Source of the DNA: Streptomyces sp. CA-210063 | GTDB taxonomy: Bacteria > Actinomycetota > Actinomycetes > Streptomycetales > Streptomycetaceae | Length of the DNA: 64,000 nucleotides | Direction of reading: 5' to 3' | NCBI RefSeq assembly: GCF_024612015.1 | Contig: NZ_CP102512.1 | Coordinates: 744,001 to 808,000, forward strand | Shown here: piece by piece, positions 44,760-53,234 of the stretch | How positions within the stretch are numbered: position 1 is the first letter of the stretch | How the letters are laid out: every line of letters begins with the position of its first letter | Position numbers and translations under genes: made by a program | Notes under the pieces: generated by a model | Told to the model about the DNA's origin: nothing | The model's database searches: none | What the model saw: only the letters and a program-made list of their open reading frames with translations

Positions 44760-45590
44760 GAAGCAGGTGCTCAGCTCTTGTTCGAAGGCGCTCCGGACCA
44801 CCGCGCCCTTCGTGCGGTCCAGTACCCCGAACACCACATGCTCGAAGTGGTTCTCGAACCTGCCGCCGTCCATGAGCAGGGCCCGGAACGCTGTCGCCAC
44901 CTGCGTCGGGTCGTTGCCGAACACGCCGCAGCCCCAGGCGCCCAGGACGAGTCGGCGGTAGCCGTTCGCCGCCGCCGTCTCCAGTACGCGTTCCGCACGT
45001 GCGGCCAGGGCGCGTGGCAGCTCCGGCGCGCGCTCCGGCACCGTACGCCGGACGACCGACGCGTTCGGTGCCGCGGAGGTCAGGAAGCCGGCGGTGTAGG
45101 GGGTGTCGAGGAGGGTGCCTCGGTCGTCTCGGAAGACGGGGACGGCGGGTGAGTGGATGACACGATCCGTGTAGAACGGGTCGCGGTGGGTGCGGTGGTG
45201 GTCGTAGAAGGCGCGGGCTTCGCGGACGCAGGTGTAGAGCGCCGAGGCCCGGCAGAGGGCTTCCTCCTGGGCCTGGGCGCCGTTCAGGTAGCCGCCGCCC
45301 GGGTTGCGGGCGGACGAGAAGTTGAGGACGGCCACGGGGGCGGCGGAGGCGTCGGCGGTCGTGAGGCGGTGGGCGGCCTCCAGGCTGCTCTCACCGGTGA
45401 CCTCGGTGATCGTCTTGACCGGGGCAAGCTGCGGTGTCTCCACCGGGTCGGGGCCGTGCAGCCGTGTGCCCGCCCGGGCGGCCTCCACCTCGGCCGCGAT
45501 GGACACCTCGTGACCGGCGGGCGCGCGGTAGTGCCCCGCCGCGACGATGTCTTCGGTCTCCCGTGCGATTCCTCGCAGGCGCGCGCTCAC
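44757..45590 (-). CDS. TIGR02452-type PARG-like macrodomain protein
   Basis: The 277-residue protein has the bacterial-type poly(ADP-ribose) glycohydrolase signature: NFSSARNPGGGYLNGAQAQE with the GGG loop and QEE motif, then LCRASALYTC. The C-terminal VLGAWGCGVFGNDPTQVATA is the second macrodomain loop. It probably binds or cleaves ADP-ribose conjugates. The GTG at 45590 is chosen at the usual family start. It faces the PemK-like gene tail to tail and is divergent from egtA. Confidence 0.9.
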   Translation of the reverse strand: MSARLRGIARETEDIVAAGHYRAPAGHEVSIAAEVEAARAGTRLHGPDPVETPQLAPVKTITEVTGESSLEAAHRLTTADASAAPVAVLNFSSARNPGGGYLNGAQAQEEALCRASALYTCVREARAFYDHHRTHRDPFYTDRVIHSPAVPVFRDDRGTLLDTPYTAGFLTSAAPNASVVRRTVPERAPELPRALAARAERVLETAAANGYRRLVLGAWGCGVFGNDPTQVATAFRALLMDGGRFENHFEHVVFGVLDRTKGAVVRSAFEQELSTCF

Positions 45591-45890
45591 GGCGCCACCC
45601 CGATGTACGCCGCGACCCCTGCCCGCGTGCGCTTCCCCGTCGTGCTCATGGACGCATCCTGGGCGATGCTGGTGAGGGACCGCAACGAGGTTTTCCCGAC
45701 GTGAATGGCCCAGTACTGGTACGGGAAGAGGTGCCTGAAGTTCCCGGAAACAGAGATCGTCGATCCGCGTTGCCACGATGTGCACCCTTGTGCGAAAGCG
45801 GCGCAAGGGTTTTGGGTGGGACGAGCACTGCCGGTCCGGGCCCAGTGGAATCGGATCGGCGGCATGGTGGAATCTCAGGAGGATCCCTAC

Positions 45891-47165
45891 ATGTCAGAAT
45901 CATCGAGTGGCTGTACGGAGCAACGCTCCGCGGTCACCGAGGCGGAGGTGGAGGCCCTGGTTCGGGGCATCTGCTTCAAGACCGGCCCACCCCGCACTCT
46001 CGGTGTCGAACTGGAATGGCACATCCACGAGCTGCGTGATCCGCGGCTCCCGGCACCACCCGCACGACTCGAAGCTGCCTACGCCGCACTGCGGACCCTG
46101 CCGCTGACCTCGCCGCTGACCGTCGAGCCCGGCGGCCAGTTGGAGCTCAGCTCGGCGCCCGCCGCCTCCCTGATGGAGTGCGTGGAGTCCGTCTCGGCCG
46201 ATCTCGCCGCCGTACGCGCCACACTGCGCGAGGCGGATCTCGGCATCAGCGGCTTCGGCCACGAACCCTGGAACCCCCCGACCCGCTATCTTCACCAGCC
46301 CCGGTACGAAGCGATGGAGACCTATCTCGACCGCTTCGGACCCGAGGGGCGGGCCATGATGTGCTCGTCCGCCTCGGTCCAGGTGTGTCTCGACGCCGGA
46401 TACGAGGAACCGGGCCCCCTCGGCCACGGGCGGCGCTGGTGGCTCGCGCACCAGCTCGGCGCGGTGCTGGTGGCCGCGTTCGCGCACTCCCCGCTGGCGC
46501 GGGGCCGGGTCACCGGCTGGCGTTCGACCCGGCAGTCACTGTGGGCGGCCATGGACCCGGCCCGTACGAACGCCCCCGTGCTGGACGGCGACCCGCGCGG
46601 GGCGTGGGCGCGGTCGGTGCTGGACGCGCCGGTGATGTGCGTACGGGCGGACGAGGGCCCCTGGCGCGTACCCGGGGCGATGACGTTCCGGGAGTGGACG
46701 AGATCCGACACCCCGCCGAGCCGGGCCGACCTCGACTACCACCTGACGACGCTGTTCCCACCGGTGCGTCCACGCGGCCATCTGGAGTTCCGCATGATCG
46801 ACGCCCAGCCCGGTGAGGACGGGTGGATCGTGCCGCTCGCCGTCACCGCGGCGCTGTTCGAGGACCCGGAGGCCGCCGAGACCGCCTATCGGACCGTCAA
46901 GCCCCTCGCCGAGCGGGCCGGTTCACGGCCGGCGCCGCGCAATCCGCTGTGGGACGCGGCAGCCCGTTCGGGCCTGGCCGATCCCGAGCTGCGGGAGGCG
47001 GCGGCCGTCTGCTTCGCCGCGGCGGCCGAGGCACTGCCCCGGCTCGGCGCGAGTGCCGAAGTGCGGGACGCGGTCGTGGCGTACACCGACCGCTATGTGG
47101 CCCGGGGCCGTTGCCCCGCCGACGATCTGCTCGACTTGTTCCACGGGAAGGACATCCCCGCATGA
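45891..47165 (+). CDS. egtA: Ergothioneine biosynthesis glutamate-cysteine ligase EgtA
   Basis: This is a 424-residue ligase of the GCS2-like family: RTLGVELEWHIHELRDPRLP, GQLELSSAPAASLMECVESV, MMCSSASVQVCLDAGY and GHLEFRMIDAQPGEDGWIVP hold the ATP- and substrate-binding Glu and Arg residues. It makes gamma-glutamylcysteine, the sulfur donor for EgtB. The ATG at 45891 has a strong AGGAGG nine bases ahead. The stop overlaps the egtB start (ATGA). About 300 bp upstream contains no gene and should carry the operon promoter. Confidence 0.95.
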   Translation: MSESSSGCTEQRSAVTEAEVEALVRGICFKTGPPRTLGVELEWHIHELRDPRLPAPPARLEAAYAALRTLPLTSPLTVEPGGQLELSSAPAASLMECVESVSADLAAVRATLREADLGISGFGHEPWNPPTRYLHQPRYEAMETYLDRFGPEGRAMMCSSASVQVCLDAGYEEPGPLGHGRRWWLAHQLGAVLVAAFAHSPLARGRVTGWRSTRQSLWAAMDPARTNAPVLDGDPRGAWARSVLDAPVMCVRADEGPWRVPGAMTFREWTRSDTPPSRADLDYHLTTLFPPVRPRGHLEFRMIDAQPGEDGWIVPLAVTAALFEDPEAAETAYRTVKPLAERAGSRPAPRNPLWDAAARSGLADPELREAAAVCFAAAAEALPRLGASAEVRDAVVAYTDRYVARGRCPADDLLDLFHGKDIPA

Positions 47166-48508
47166 CCGCGCCCGAGACGCCGGCCCCGCCGCACGACGCC
47201 GACCCCGACATACTCCGGGAGCGCGCGCTGACGGCGCTCACCACGGCCCGTGCCCGCACCGCGCTCCTGACCACCGCCGTCGACGAACCCGACCTCACCG
47301 CGCAGCACTCGCCGCTGATGTCCCCGCTGGTGTGGGACCTCGCCCACATCGGCAACCAGGAAGAGCTGTGGCTGCTGCGGAACGTCGCCGGGCGGGAGGC
47401 GATGCGGCCCGAGATCGACGGGCTGTACGACGCCTTCGAGCACCCGCGCGCCGAGCGGCCCAAGCTGCCGCTGCTGGCGCCCGGGGAGGCCCGCCGGTAT
47501 CTGCACGAGGTGCGCGGCCGGGCGCTCGACGTGCTGGAGAGCACCGACTTCCATGGCACCCGGCTCACCGACGCGGGCTTCGCCTTCGGCATGATCGCCC
47601 AGCACGAACAGCAGCACGACGAGACGATGCTGATCACCCATCAGCTCCGCAAGGGCCCCGCCGTGCTGTCGGCACCGGACCCCGAGCCCGCCCCGCTGTT
47701 CACGGGGCCCGCCGAAGTCCTCGTACCCGGCGGGGAGTTCATGATGGGCACCTCGACCGAGCCATGGGCGCTGGACAACGAACGGCCCGCGCACCGGCGG
47801 CACGTCCCGCCGTTCCACATCGACACCACACCGGTGACGAACGGCGCGTACCAGGCGTTCATCGACGACGGCGGCTACGACGACGAACGCTGGTGGACGG
47901 CCGAGGGCTGGGACCACATCCGTGCGCACGCCATCCACGCGCCGCTGTTCTGGCGGCGTGACGGCCGGCAGTGGCTGCGGCGGCGCTTCGGCGTCACCGA
48001 GGTCGTACCGGCCGACGAGCCGGTGCTGCACGTGAGCTGGTACGAGGCCGACGCGTACGCCCGCTGGGCGGGGCGCCGGCTGCCCACGGAGGCGGAGTGG
48101 GAGAAGGCCGCCCGGCACGACCCGGTCACCGGCCGCTCGACCCGCTACCCCTGGGGCGATGCCGATCCGACGCCCGAGCACGCCAACCTCGGACAGCGGC
48201 ATCTGCGTCCGGCGCCCGTCGGCAGCTATCCGGCGGGTGAATCGCCGCTCGGCGTACGGCAGTTGATCGGTGACGTGTGGGAGTGGACGTCGAGCGACTT
48301 CCTGCCCTACCCGGGGTTCACGGCGTTCCCGTACAAGGAGTACTCGGAGGTGTTCTTCGGCCCCGAGTACAAGGTGCTGCGCGGCGGTGCGTTCGCCGTG
48401 GACCAGGTGGCGTGCCGGGGGACGTTCCGGAACTGGGACTATCCGATCCGGCGGCAGATCTTCACCGGCTTCCGCACGGCACGGGACGCCTCCGCGGAGG
48501 TCGTCTGA
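47162..48508 (+). CDS. egtB: Ergothioneine sulfoxide synthase EgtB
   Basis: The 448-residue non-haem iron enzyme joins gamma-glutamylcysteine to hercynine with O2. The DinB-like N-domain supplies the iron ligands His62 (DLAHIGNQEE), His148 and His152 (AQHEQQHDETM). The C-domain is FGE-sulfatase type (VPGGEFMMGTSTEPWALDNE; RLPTEAEWEKAARHDP; VWEWTSSDFLPYPGF; VLRGGAFAVD). Start and stop overlap both neighbours (ATGA with egtA, TGATG with egtC), so the cluster is tightly coupled. Confidence 0.97.
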   Translation: MTAPETPAPPHDADPDILRERALTALTTARARTALLTTAVDEPDLTAQHSPLMSPLVWDLAHIGNQEELWLLRNVAGREAMRPEIDGLYDAFEHPRAERPKLPLLAPGEARRYLHEVRGRALDVLESTDFHGTRLTDAGFAFGMIAQHEQQHDETMLITHQLRKGPAVLSAPDPEPAPLFTGPAEVLVPGGEFMMGTSTEPWALDNERPAHRRHVPPFHIDTTPVTNGAYQAFIDDGGYDDERWWTAEGWDHIRAHAIHAPLFWRRDGRQWLRRRFGVTEVVPADEPVLHVSWYEADAYARWAGRRLPTEAEWEKAARHDPVTGRSTRYPWGDADPTPEHANLGQRHLRPAPVGSYPAGESPLGVRQLIGDVWEWTSSDFLPYPGFTAFPYKEYSEVFFGPEYKVLRGGAFAVDQVACRGTFRNWDYPIRRQIFTGFRTARDASAEVV

Positions 48509-49317
48509 TGTGTCGTCATCTCGCCTTCCTGGGCCCGGAGTCACCGCTGGGCAGGGTCCTCGTGGACCCGCCGCACAGTCTGTTCCGGCAGTCCTGGGCG
48601 CCCCGGCGGCAGCGGTACGGGACGGTCAACGCCGATGGTTTCGGGGTCGGTTGGTACGCCGAGGGGGACCCGGTGCCGGGCCGCTACCGCAGGTCCGGGC
48701 CCATCTGGGGTGACCTGTCCTTCACCGACCTCGCCCGGGTGGTCCGCACCGGGGCACTGCTGGCCGCCGTACGGGACGCCACGGTGCCGGGGGCGGACAA
48801 CGAGGCCGCGGCGGCGCCGTACGCCGCCGGGCCCTGGCTGTTCAGCCACAACGGGGCGGTCGCCGGGTGGCCCCGGTCCCTGGCGCCGCTCGCCGCCGAA
48901 CTGCCCGCCGTCGAGGTGCTGTCGATGGAGGCCCGCAACGACTCCGCGCTCGTGTGGGCTCTGGTCCTGAACCGGCTGCGCGCCGGTGACGACGAGGGCC
49001 AGGCGCTGGCGGACACGGTCCTGGAGGTCGCCCGGGCGGCCCCCGGGTCCCGGCTCAATCTCCTCCTCACCAATGGCGACACCATCGCCGCGACGGCCTG
49101 GGGCGACACGCTCTGGTATCTCGCCGAGCCCGGCCGCAGCACGGTCGTGGCGTCCGAGCCGTACGACGACGATCCGCACTGGGTGGAGGTGCCCGACCGG
49201 ACGCTGCTCGCGGCGAGCCGTACGGACGTCCTGCTCACCCCGCTCAAGGAGCTGGAGGAACACTCCCGCCCGAACGACGACATGGCCCCCGTTCCACCGA
49301 AGGAGCCTTCTGCGTGA
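48508..49317 (+). CDS. egtC: Gamma-glutamyl-hercynylcysteine sulfoxide hydrolase EgtC
   Basis: The 269-residue class II glutamine amidotransferase-like hydrolase starts MCRHLAFLG, so Cys2 becomes the N-terminal nucleophile after Met removal. Other segments: NADGFGVGWYAEG, LFSHNGAVAGWP and NDSALVWALVL. It removes the gamma-glutamyl group. It lies between egtB and egtD with overlapping codons on both sides (TGATG and GTGA). Confidence 0.96.
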   Translation: MCRHLAFLGPESPLGRVLVDPPHSLFRQSWAPRRQRYGTVNADGFGVGWYAEGDPVPGRYRRSGPIWGDLSFTDLARVVRTGALLAAVRDATVPGADNEAAAAPYAAGPWLFSHNGAVAGWPRSLAPLAAELPAVEVLSMEARNDSALVWALVLNRLRAGDDEGQALADTVLEVARAAPGSRLNLLLTNGDTIAATAWGDTLWYLAEPGRSTVVASEPYDDDPHWVEVPDRTLLAASRTDVLLTPLKELEEHSRPNDDMAPVPPKEPSA

Positions 49318-50276
49318 GCCCGTTCCTCGTCACCCGCACCCTGCCCGAGGACGCCACCGACGCGGCGCTGCGCGCCGATGTCCTGGACGGTCTGACCCGT
49401 ACCCCGAAGACACTGCCGCCGAAGTGGTTCTACGACGCCCGCGGCAGTGAACTGTTCGAGAAGATCACCGAGTTGCCCGAGTACTACCCGACCCGTGCCG
49501 AGCGCGAGATCCTCGTCGACCGGGCGGGCGAGATCGCCGCGGCGAGCGGAGCGCGCACCCTGGTCGAGCTGGGTTCCGGCTCCTCCGACAAGACCCGGCA
49601 TCTGCTGGACGCCATGCCCCATCTGCACACCTACGTGCCGGTCGACGTCAGCGAGAGCGCCCTGCGGCAGGCGGGCGAGGCGCTGGTCGCCGAGCGGCCG
49701 GGGCTGAACGTGCATGCCCTGATCGCCGATTTCACCGCCGGGCTCGCACTGCCCGAGACGCCGGGGCCGCGCCTGGTGGCGTTCCTCGGCGGCACGATCG
49801 GCAATCTGGTGCCCGTGGAGCGTGCCGCGTTCCTGGCCGGCGTCCGGGCGCTGCTGGCGCCCGGTGACGCGCTGCTGCTGGGCACGGACCTGGTCAAGGA
49901 CGAGGCGGTGCTGGTCGCGGCGTACGACGACGCGGCCGGGGTGACGGCCGAGTTCAACAAGAACGTGCTGAACGTGGTCGACCGGGAGCTGGGGGCGGAC
50001 TTCGACCCCGACGCCTTCGACCATGTCGCCCTCTGGAACGCCGAGTGCGAGTGGATCGAGATGCGGCTGCGGTCCCGTACGGCCCAGACGGTGAAGATTC
50101 CCGCGCTGGACCTCGCGGTCGATTTCGAGGCCGGGGAGGAGCTGCGGACCGAGGTGTCCGCGAAGTTCCGGAGGGAGGGGGTGGGGGCGGAGCTTGCCGC
50201 CGTGGGGTTGGAGTTGGCCCACTGGTGGACGGACCGGGAGGGGCGGTTCGCGCTGTCGTTGAGCAGGGTGGCGTAA
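49314..50276 (+). CDS. egtD: Histidine N-alpha-methyltransferase EgtD
   Basis: The 320-residue SAM-dependent enzyme trimethylates histidine to hercynine, the first step of the pathway. Motifs: LPEYYPTRAEREIL (histidine/SAM site Tyr), LVELGSGSSDKTRHLL (SAM loop), FLGGTIGNL, and the substrate-binding WNAECEWIEMRL. The GTG at 49314 overlaps the egtC stop (GTGA). No egtE beta-lyase follows; the final C-S cleavage must be encoded elsewhere. Confidence 0.97.
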   Translation: MSPFLVTRTLPEDATDAALRADVLDGLTRTPKTLPPKWFYDARGSELFEKITELPEYYPTRAEREILVDRAGEIAAASGARTLVELGSGSSDKTRHLLDAMPHLHTYVPVDVSESALRQAGEALVAERPGLNVHALIADFTAGLALPETPGPRLVAFLGGTIGNLVPVERAAFLAGVRALLAPGDALLLGTDLVKDEAVLVAAYDDAAGVTAEFNKNVLNVVDRELGADFDPDAFDHVALWNAECEWIEMRLRSRTAQTVKIPALDLAVDFEAGEELRTEVSAKFRREGVGAELAAVGLELAHWWTDREGRFALSLSRVA

Positions 50277-50302
50277 CGAGTTCCTTGCGGGTGCGGGTGG
50301 GT

Positions 50303-50429
50303 GGGGGCTGGTCGCGCCCCGCGGCGGAGCCGCATATCAGACACAGCCCCGCGCCCCTTGACGGCATGGGTCGCGCCCGGGGCCTTCAGGGGCGCGGGGA
50401 ACTGCGCGACCAGCCACGAACAGCCCGCA
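50303..50429. repeat. Tandem of both dispersed repeat types after egtD
   Basis: Positions 50303-50360 match the element at 44702-44759, and 50388-50429 is a complete inverse copy of the element at 44181 (GGGGCGCGGGGAACTGCGCG). Together they fill most of the gap between egtD and the dodecin gene and can form several GC hairpins, possibly a terminator. Confidence 0.7.
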
Positions 50430-50545
50430 CCCGAAATCGCAGGCGGCGGGACGCCCGATCACTCGCGGAGTGGCGCAGCCTGAGGCACCGTGGAATGACG
50501 TGTGGCGCACCGGCCACGGCGGAGCACGCGACAAGGAGAACCCGT

Positions 50546-50761
50546 ATGTCCGAGCACGTTTACCGGGTCACCGAGATCGTCGGCAGTTCGAGCGAGAGCG
50601 TCGACCACGCCATCCGCAACGGCATCGACCGCGCCGCCCAGACCTTGCGCAACCTGGACTGGTTCGAGGTGACGCAGGTCCGGGGGCATATCGAGAACGG
50701 GCAGATCGCGCACTACCAGGTCGGTCTGAAGGTCGGCTTCCGGCTGGAGGACGGCGACTGA
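50546..50761 (+). CDS. Dodecin-family flavin-binding protein
   Basis: The 71-residue protein has the dodecin pattern VYRVTEIVGSSSESVDHAIR, NLDWFEVTQVRGHIENGQIA and HYQVGLKVGFRLEDGD, including the flavin-stacking Trp in LDWFEV and Gln/Tyr positions. It forms a dodecamer that stores or protects flavins. The ATG at 50546 has an AAGGAG site. Confidence 0.95.
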   Translation: MSEHVYRVTEIVGSSSESVDHAIRNGIDRAAQTLRNLDWFEVTQVRGHIENGQIAHYQVGLKVGFRLEDGD

Positions 50762-50766
50762 CGCGC

Positions 50767-51255
50767 TCAGGTCCGCCCTTCCCGCTCCTGCGCCACCTTC
50801 AGCGCGGCGGAAGGGGCGGCCCAGCGCGCCCGTACGACCGTGAAGCCCGCCCGCTCCGCGTCCTCGCAGACCAGCTCGTCGTCGTCCACGAGGACGCGGA
50901 TCTCCCGGGTCCTGGCGAGTCGGCGGAGGATCTCCATTTTGGTGCGGCGGGCGGGCCTGCGGTCGTTGTCGCGGCGCATCCAGATCCGTCCCTCGGGCAG
51001 CCCATGGGCTGCGAGCCAGTCGACGGTGTCGCGGCGGCACCGCTCGGGGCGCCCGGTCAGATACATGACCTCGCACTCCTCGGCGCTCTCCCGCGCCAGC
51101 GCGATGCCCTCGGCGAGCGGCGGGTCCTGCGGGGCGGCGGCGAAGAACCCGTTCCAGTCGCGTGGCTTCACCTCCAGGAACCGCTGCCGGTGCGCGGTGT
51201 CGGCGAGGGTGTTGTCCAGGTCGAATACGGCGAGGGGCCGGTCGTTGTCGGTCAC
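50767..51255 (-). CDS. HAD-type phosphatase-domain protein
   Basis: The 162-residue protein has the HAD nucleophile motif DLDNTLADTAHR, motif II in YLTGRPERCR, Lys in the RRTKMEILRR segment, and VLVDDDELVCEDA as motif IV. It resembles the phosphatase half of polynucleotide kinase-phosphatases. The start is GTG 51255. The gene is tail to tail with dodecin, five bases apart. Confidence 0.86.
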   Translation of the reverse strand: MTDNDRPLAVFDLDNTLADTAHRQRFLEVKPRDWNGFFAAAPQDPPLAEGIALARESAEECEVMYLTGRPERCRRDTVDWLAAHGLPEGRIWMRRDNDRRPARRTKMEILRRLARTREIRVLVDDDELVCEDAERAGFTVVRARWAAPSAALKVAQEREGRT

Positions 51256-51278
51256 GGCACCAGCCTAGGCAGGCGCGT

Positions 51279-51311
51279 AGGGGCGCGGGGAACTGCGCGA
51301 CCAGCCCCCAC
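51279..51311. repeat. Dispersed intergenic repeat, complete copy
   Basis: GGGGCGCGGGGAACTGCGCG followed by ACCAGCCCCCAC, in the same orientation as 50388, lies just upstream of the HAD gene start. A degenerate copy (TTGTCGCACAGTTCACCGCG) is at 52595-52623. Confidence 0.7.
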
Positions 51312-51470
51312 CGGCCCGCGGATTCATCACCGGCTTCCGGCGGAGCGCCCGCGCGGTGACTCGTGTCGTCCGTCGTCGCTTCACACAACCATCACAGACC
51401 CCGCCAGTAGCTTTAAGTTTCAAAAGTTAGGCTCATCATCTCTCCCCCCACCCAGCACAGGAGAATCGGT

Positions 51471-52568
51471 GTGCTTGACGGCCAAGTAATCGTGATCGGC
51501 GGCGGATACGGGGGCATCCGCCTCGCCAAGCAGTTGGACGAGGTCGCACGGGTCACCCTCGTGGACCGCAAGGAGGTCTTCTTCCATCGCATCGCCGCGC
51601 TCCGGGCCGGTGTGCACGAGAAGTGGACGACGACGCCCTTCATCCCCTACGACCGGCTGCTGAGCAACGGCCGTGTCGTGGTGGGCAAGGCGATCGACAT
51701 CGACACCGGTGAGCGGCAGGTGAAGCTCGCCACGGGTGAGCGGCTGCCGTACGACGTGGTGGTGATCGCGACCGGCGCGGACTACCCGGAGCCGGCCCGT
51801 TTCCTGGGCACGACCACCGAGGAGGCGGCCAAGACGTTCGCCGCGCACCAGGAGAGCGTGGCCTCGGCCGAGCACGTGCTGATCGTCGGCGGCGGGCCGG
51901 GCGGCGTGGAGCTGGCCGCCGAGATCCGGCTGGCCCGGCCGGACGCGCGGGTCACGCTCGCGCACGCCGGGTCGGCGCTGCTCAACTCCACGCGCAGCAA
52001 GTGGGCCGGGCGGCGGGCCCTGACCTGGCTGGAGTCCCATGACGTGGAGGTGCGGCTGGACTCGTTCATCTCCCCCGGGGCCGACTACGGCACCTACCGG
52101 GACGGCCGGGGCGACATCATCGAGGCCGACCTCTCCTTCTGGGCCACCGGCACCACGCCGAACACGCTCTGGCTGCGGCTGGCCGGCCACGGGGCCTGGC
52201 TGAACACCGCCGGGCAGATCAAGGTCGACCGGGCGCTGCGGGTCGACGGGTGGCTCGACGTGTTCGCGGTCGGCGACGTGAACGACGTCAGCGAGCTGAA
52301 GATCTCCCCCGTCGCGATCGCCCAGGCGGACATCGCCGCCCACAACATCCGCACCTATCTGGGGAGTTCGGGCAAGCACCGCAAGGAGCCGCGCCTCTAC
52401 CGGTCGATCCAGCGGACCCCGCTGATCGTGCCTCTCGGCTCGGCCGACGGAATCACCCTGATCCCCGTGCCGGGCGGCGAGACCGCCGTGCTCGGCGCCC
52501 GTACCTCCACGCTCGCGAAGGCGAAGACGCTGATGACGCCGTACATCCGGAAGCAGCTCGGCTACTGA
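51471..52568 (+). CDS. FAD-dependent oxidoreductase, NDH-2/FSP1-like
   Basis: The 365-residue flavoprotein has an FAD site (VIVIGGGYGGIRLAKQLDEV), an NAD(P) site (HVLIVGGGPGGVELAAEIRL) and a second FAD motif (LDVFAVGDVNDVSELK). It lacks the redox Cys pair, as in type II NADH dehydrogenases and AIFM2/FSP1-like quinone reductases. No C-terminal membrane helix is evident. The GTG at 51471 follows AGGAGAA. The leader contains an AT-rich stretch (51408-51430) suited to a promoter. The MarR gene downstream is convergent. Confidence 0.9.
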   Translation: MLDGQVIVIGGGYGGIRLAKQLDEVARVTLVDRKEVFFHRIAALRAGVHEKWTTTPFIPYDRLLSNGRVVVGKAIDIDTGERQVKLATGERLPYDVVVIATGADYPEPARFLGTTTEEAAKTFAAHQESVASAEHVLIVGGGPGGVELAAEIRLARPDARVTLAHAGSALLNSTRSKWAGRRALTWLESHDVEVRLDSFISPGADYGTYRDGRGDIIEADLSFWATGTTPNTLWLRLAGHGAWLNTAGQIKVDRALRVDGWLDVFAVGDVNDVSELKISPVAIAQADIAAHNIRTYLGSSGKHRKEPRLYRSIQRTPLIVPLGSADGITLIPVPGGETAVLGARTSTLAKAKTLMTPYIRKQLGY

Positions 52569-52635
52569 CGGTTGGGTGCCGAGTGCGGGTGGGTGGGGCT
52601 TGTCGCACAGTTCACCGCGCCCTGAGAAGCAGGGG

Positions 52636-53154
52636 CTACGCCCCGTGCTTCTCGGCCCGCAGAGACTGGTCCTCGGGGTCGTTGGCGTGGGCGAGGAAGT
52701 CGTCGACCATGCGGTGGAAGAGCCCGGCGAGCTGCTGGAGTTCCTCGGGCGACCAGTCGGACAGCGCCATCTGCATCCCGCGGACACCGGCCTCGCGGAT
52801 ACGGCCTATGGCCTCCTTGCCTACGGACGTCAGCTCGATGCGCTGGGCGCGGCGGTCGTCCGGGTCGGGTACGCGGGTGACGTAGCCGGACTTCTCGAGC
52901 TGCTGGACCTGGCGGGTGACATGGGAGGCCTCGACGCCGAGCCGGTTGGCCAGCTCCCCCGGGCGCAGCGGCTCGGAGTCGGCGATCTGCCGCAGCAGGG
53001 CCACGGCGGCACGGTCGAGCGGCACGCCCGCCAGGCTCATCAGGCGCTCGTGCGCCCGGGCCCGGGTGCTGAGGTAGGTGATGCGAGTGAGGGCTCGCTC
53101 GATCTCGATCACTTCCGGGGAGGCGGGGTCGGAGGGTAGCGGTGATGGGGACAT
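52636..53154 (-). CDS. MarR-family transcriptional regulator
   Basis: The 172-residue regulator has helices LDRAAVALLRQIADSEPLRP and GELANRLGVEASHVTRQVQQ, and the wing with VTRVPDPDDRRAQRIELTSV. The ATG at 53154 starts next to an AT-rich divergent promoter shared with the hydrolase gene at 53235. The ligand is unknown; the divergent hydrolase is the most likely target. Confidence 0.92.
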   Translation of the reverse strand: MSPSPLPSDPASPEVIEIERALTRITYLSTRARAHERLMSLAGVPLDRAAVALLRQIADSEPLRPGELANRLGVEASHVTRQVQQLEKSGYVTRVPDPDDRRAQRIELTSVGKEAIGRIREAGVRGMQMALSDWSPEELQQLAGLFHRMVDDFLAHANDPEDQSLRAEKHGA

Positions 53155-53234
53155 GGGCTCTACTTTACCATCTTGTTGCCTGACTCAAGTAAGTTCATCG
53201 CTCGGGCAGCGCCCTCGGACCGAATGGAGCCCCC

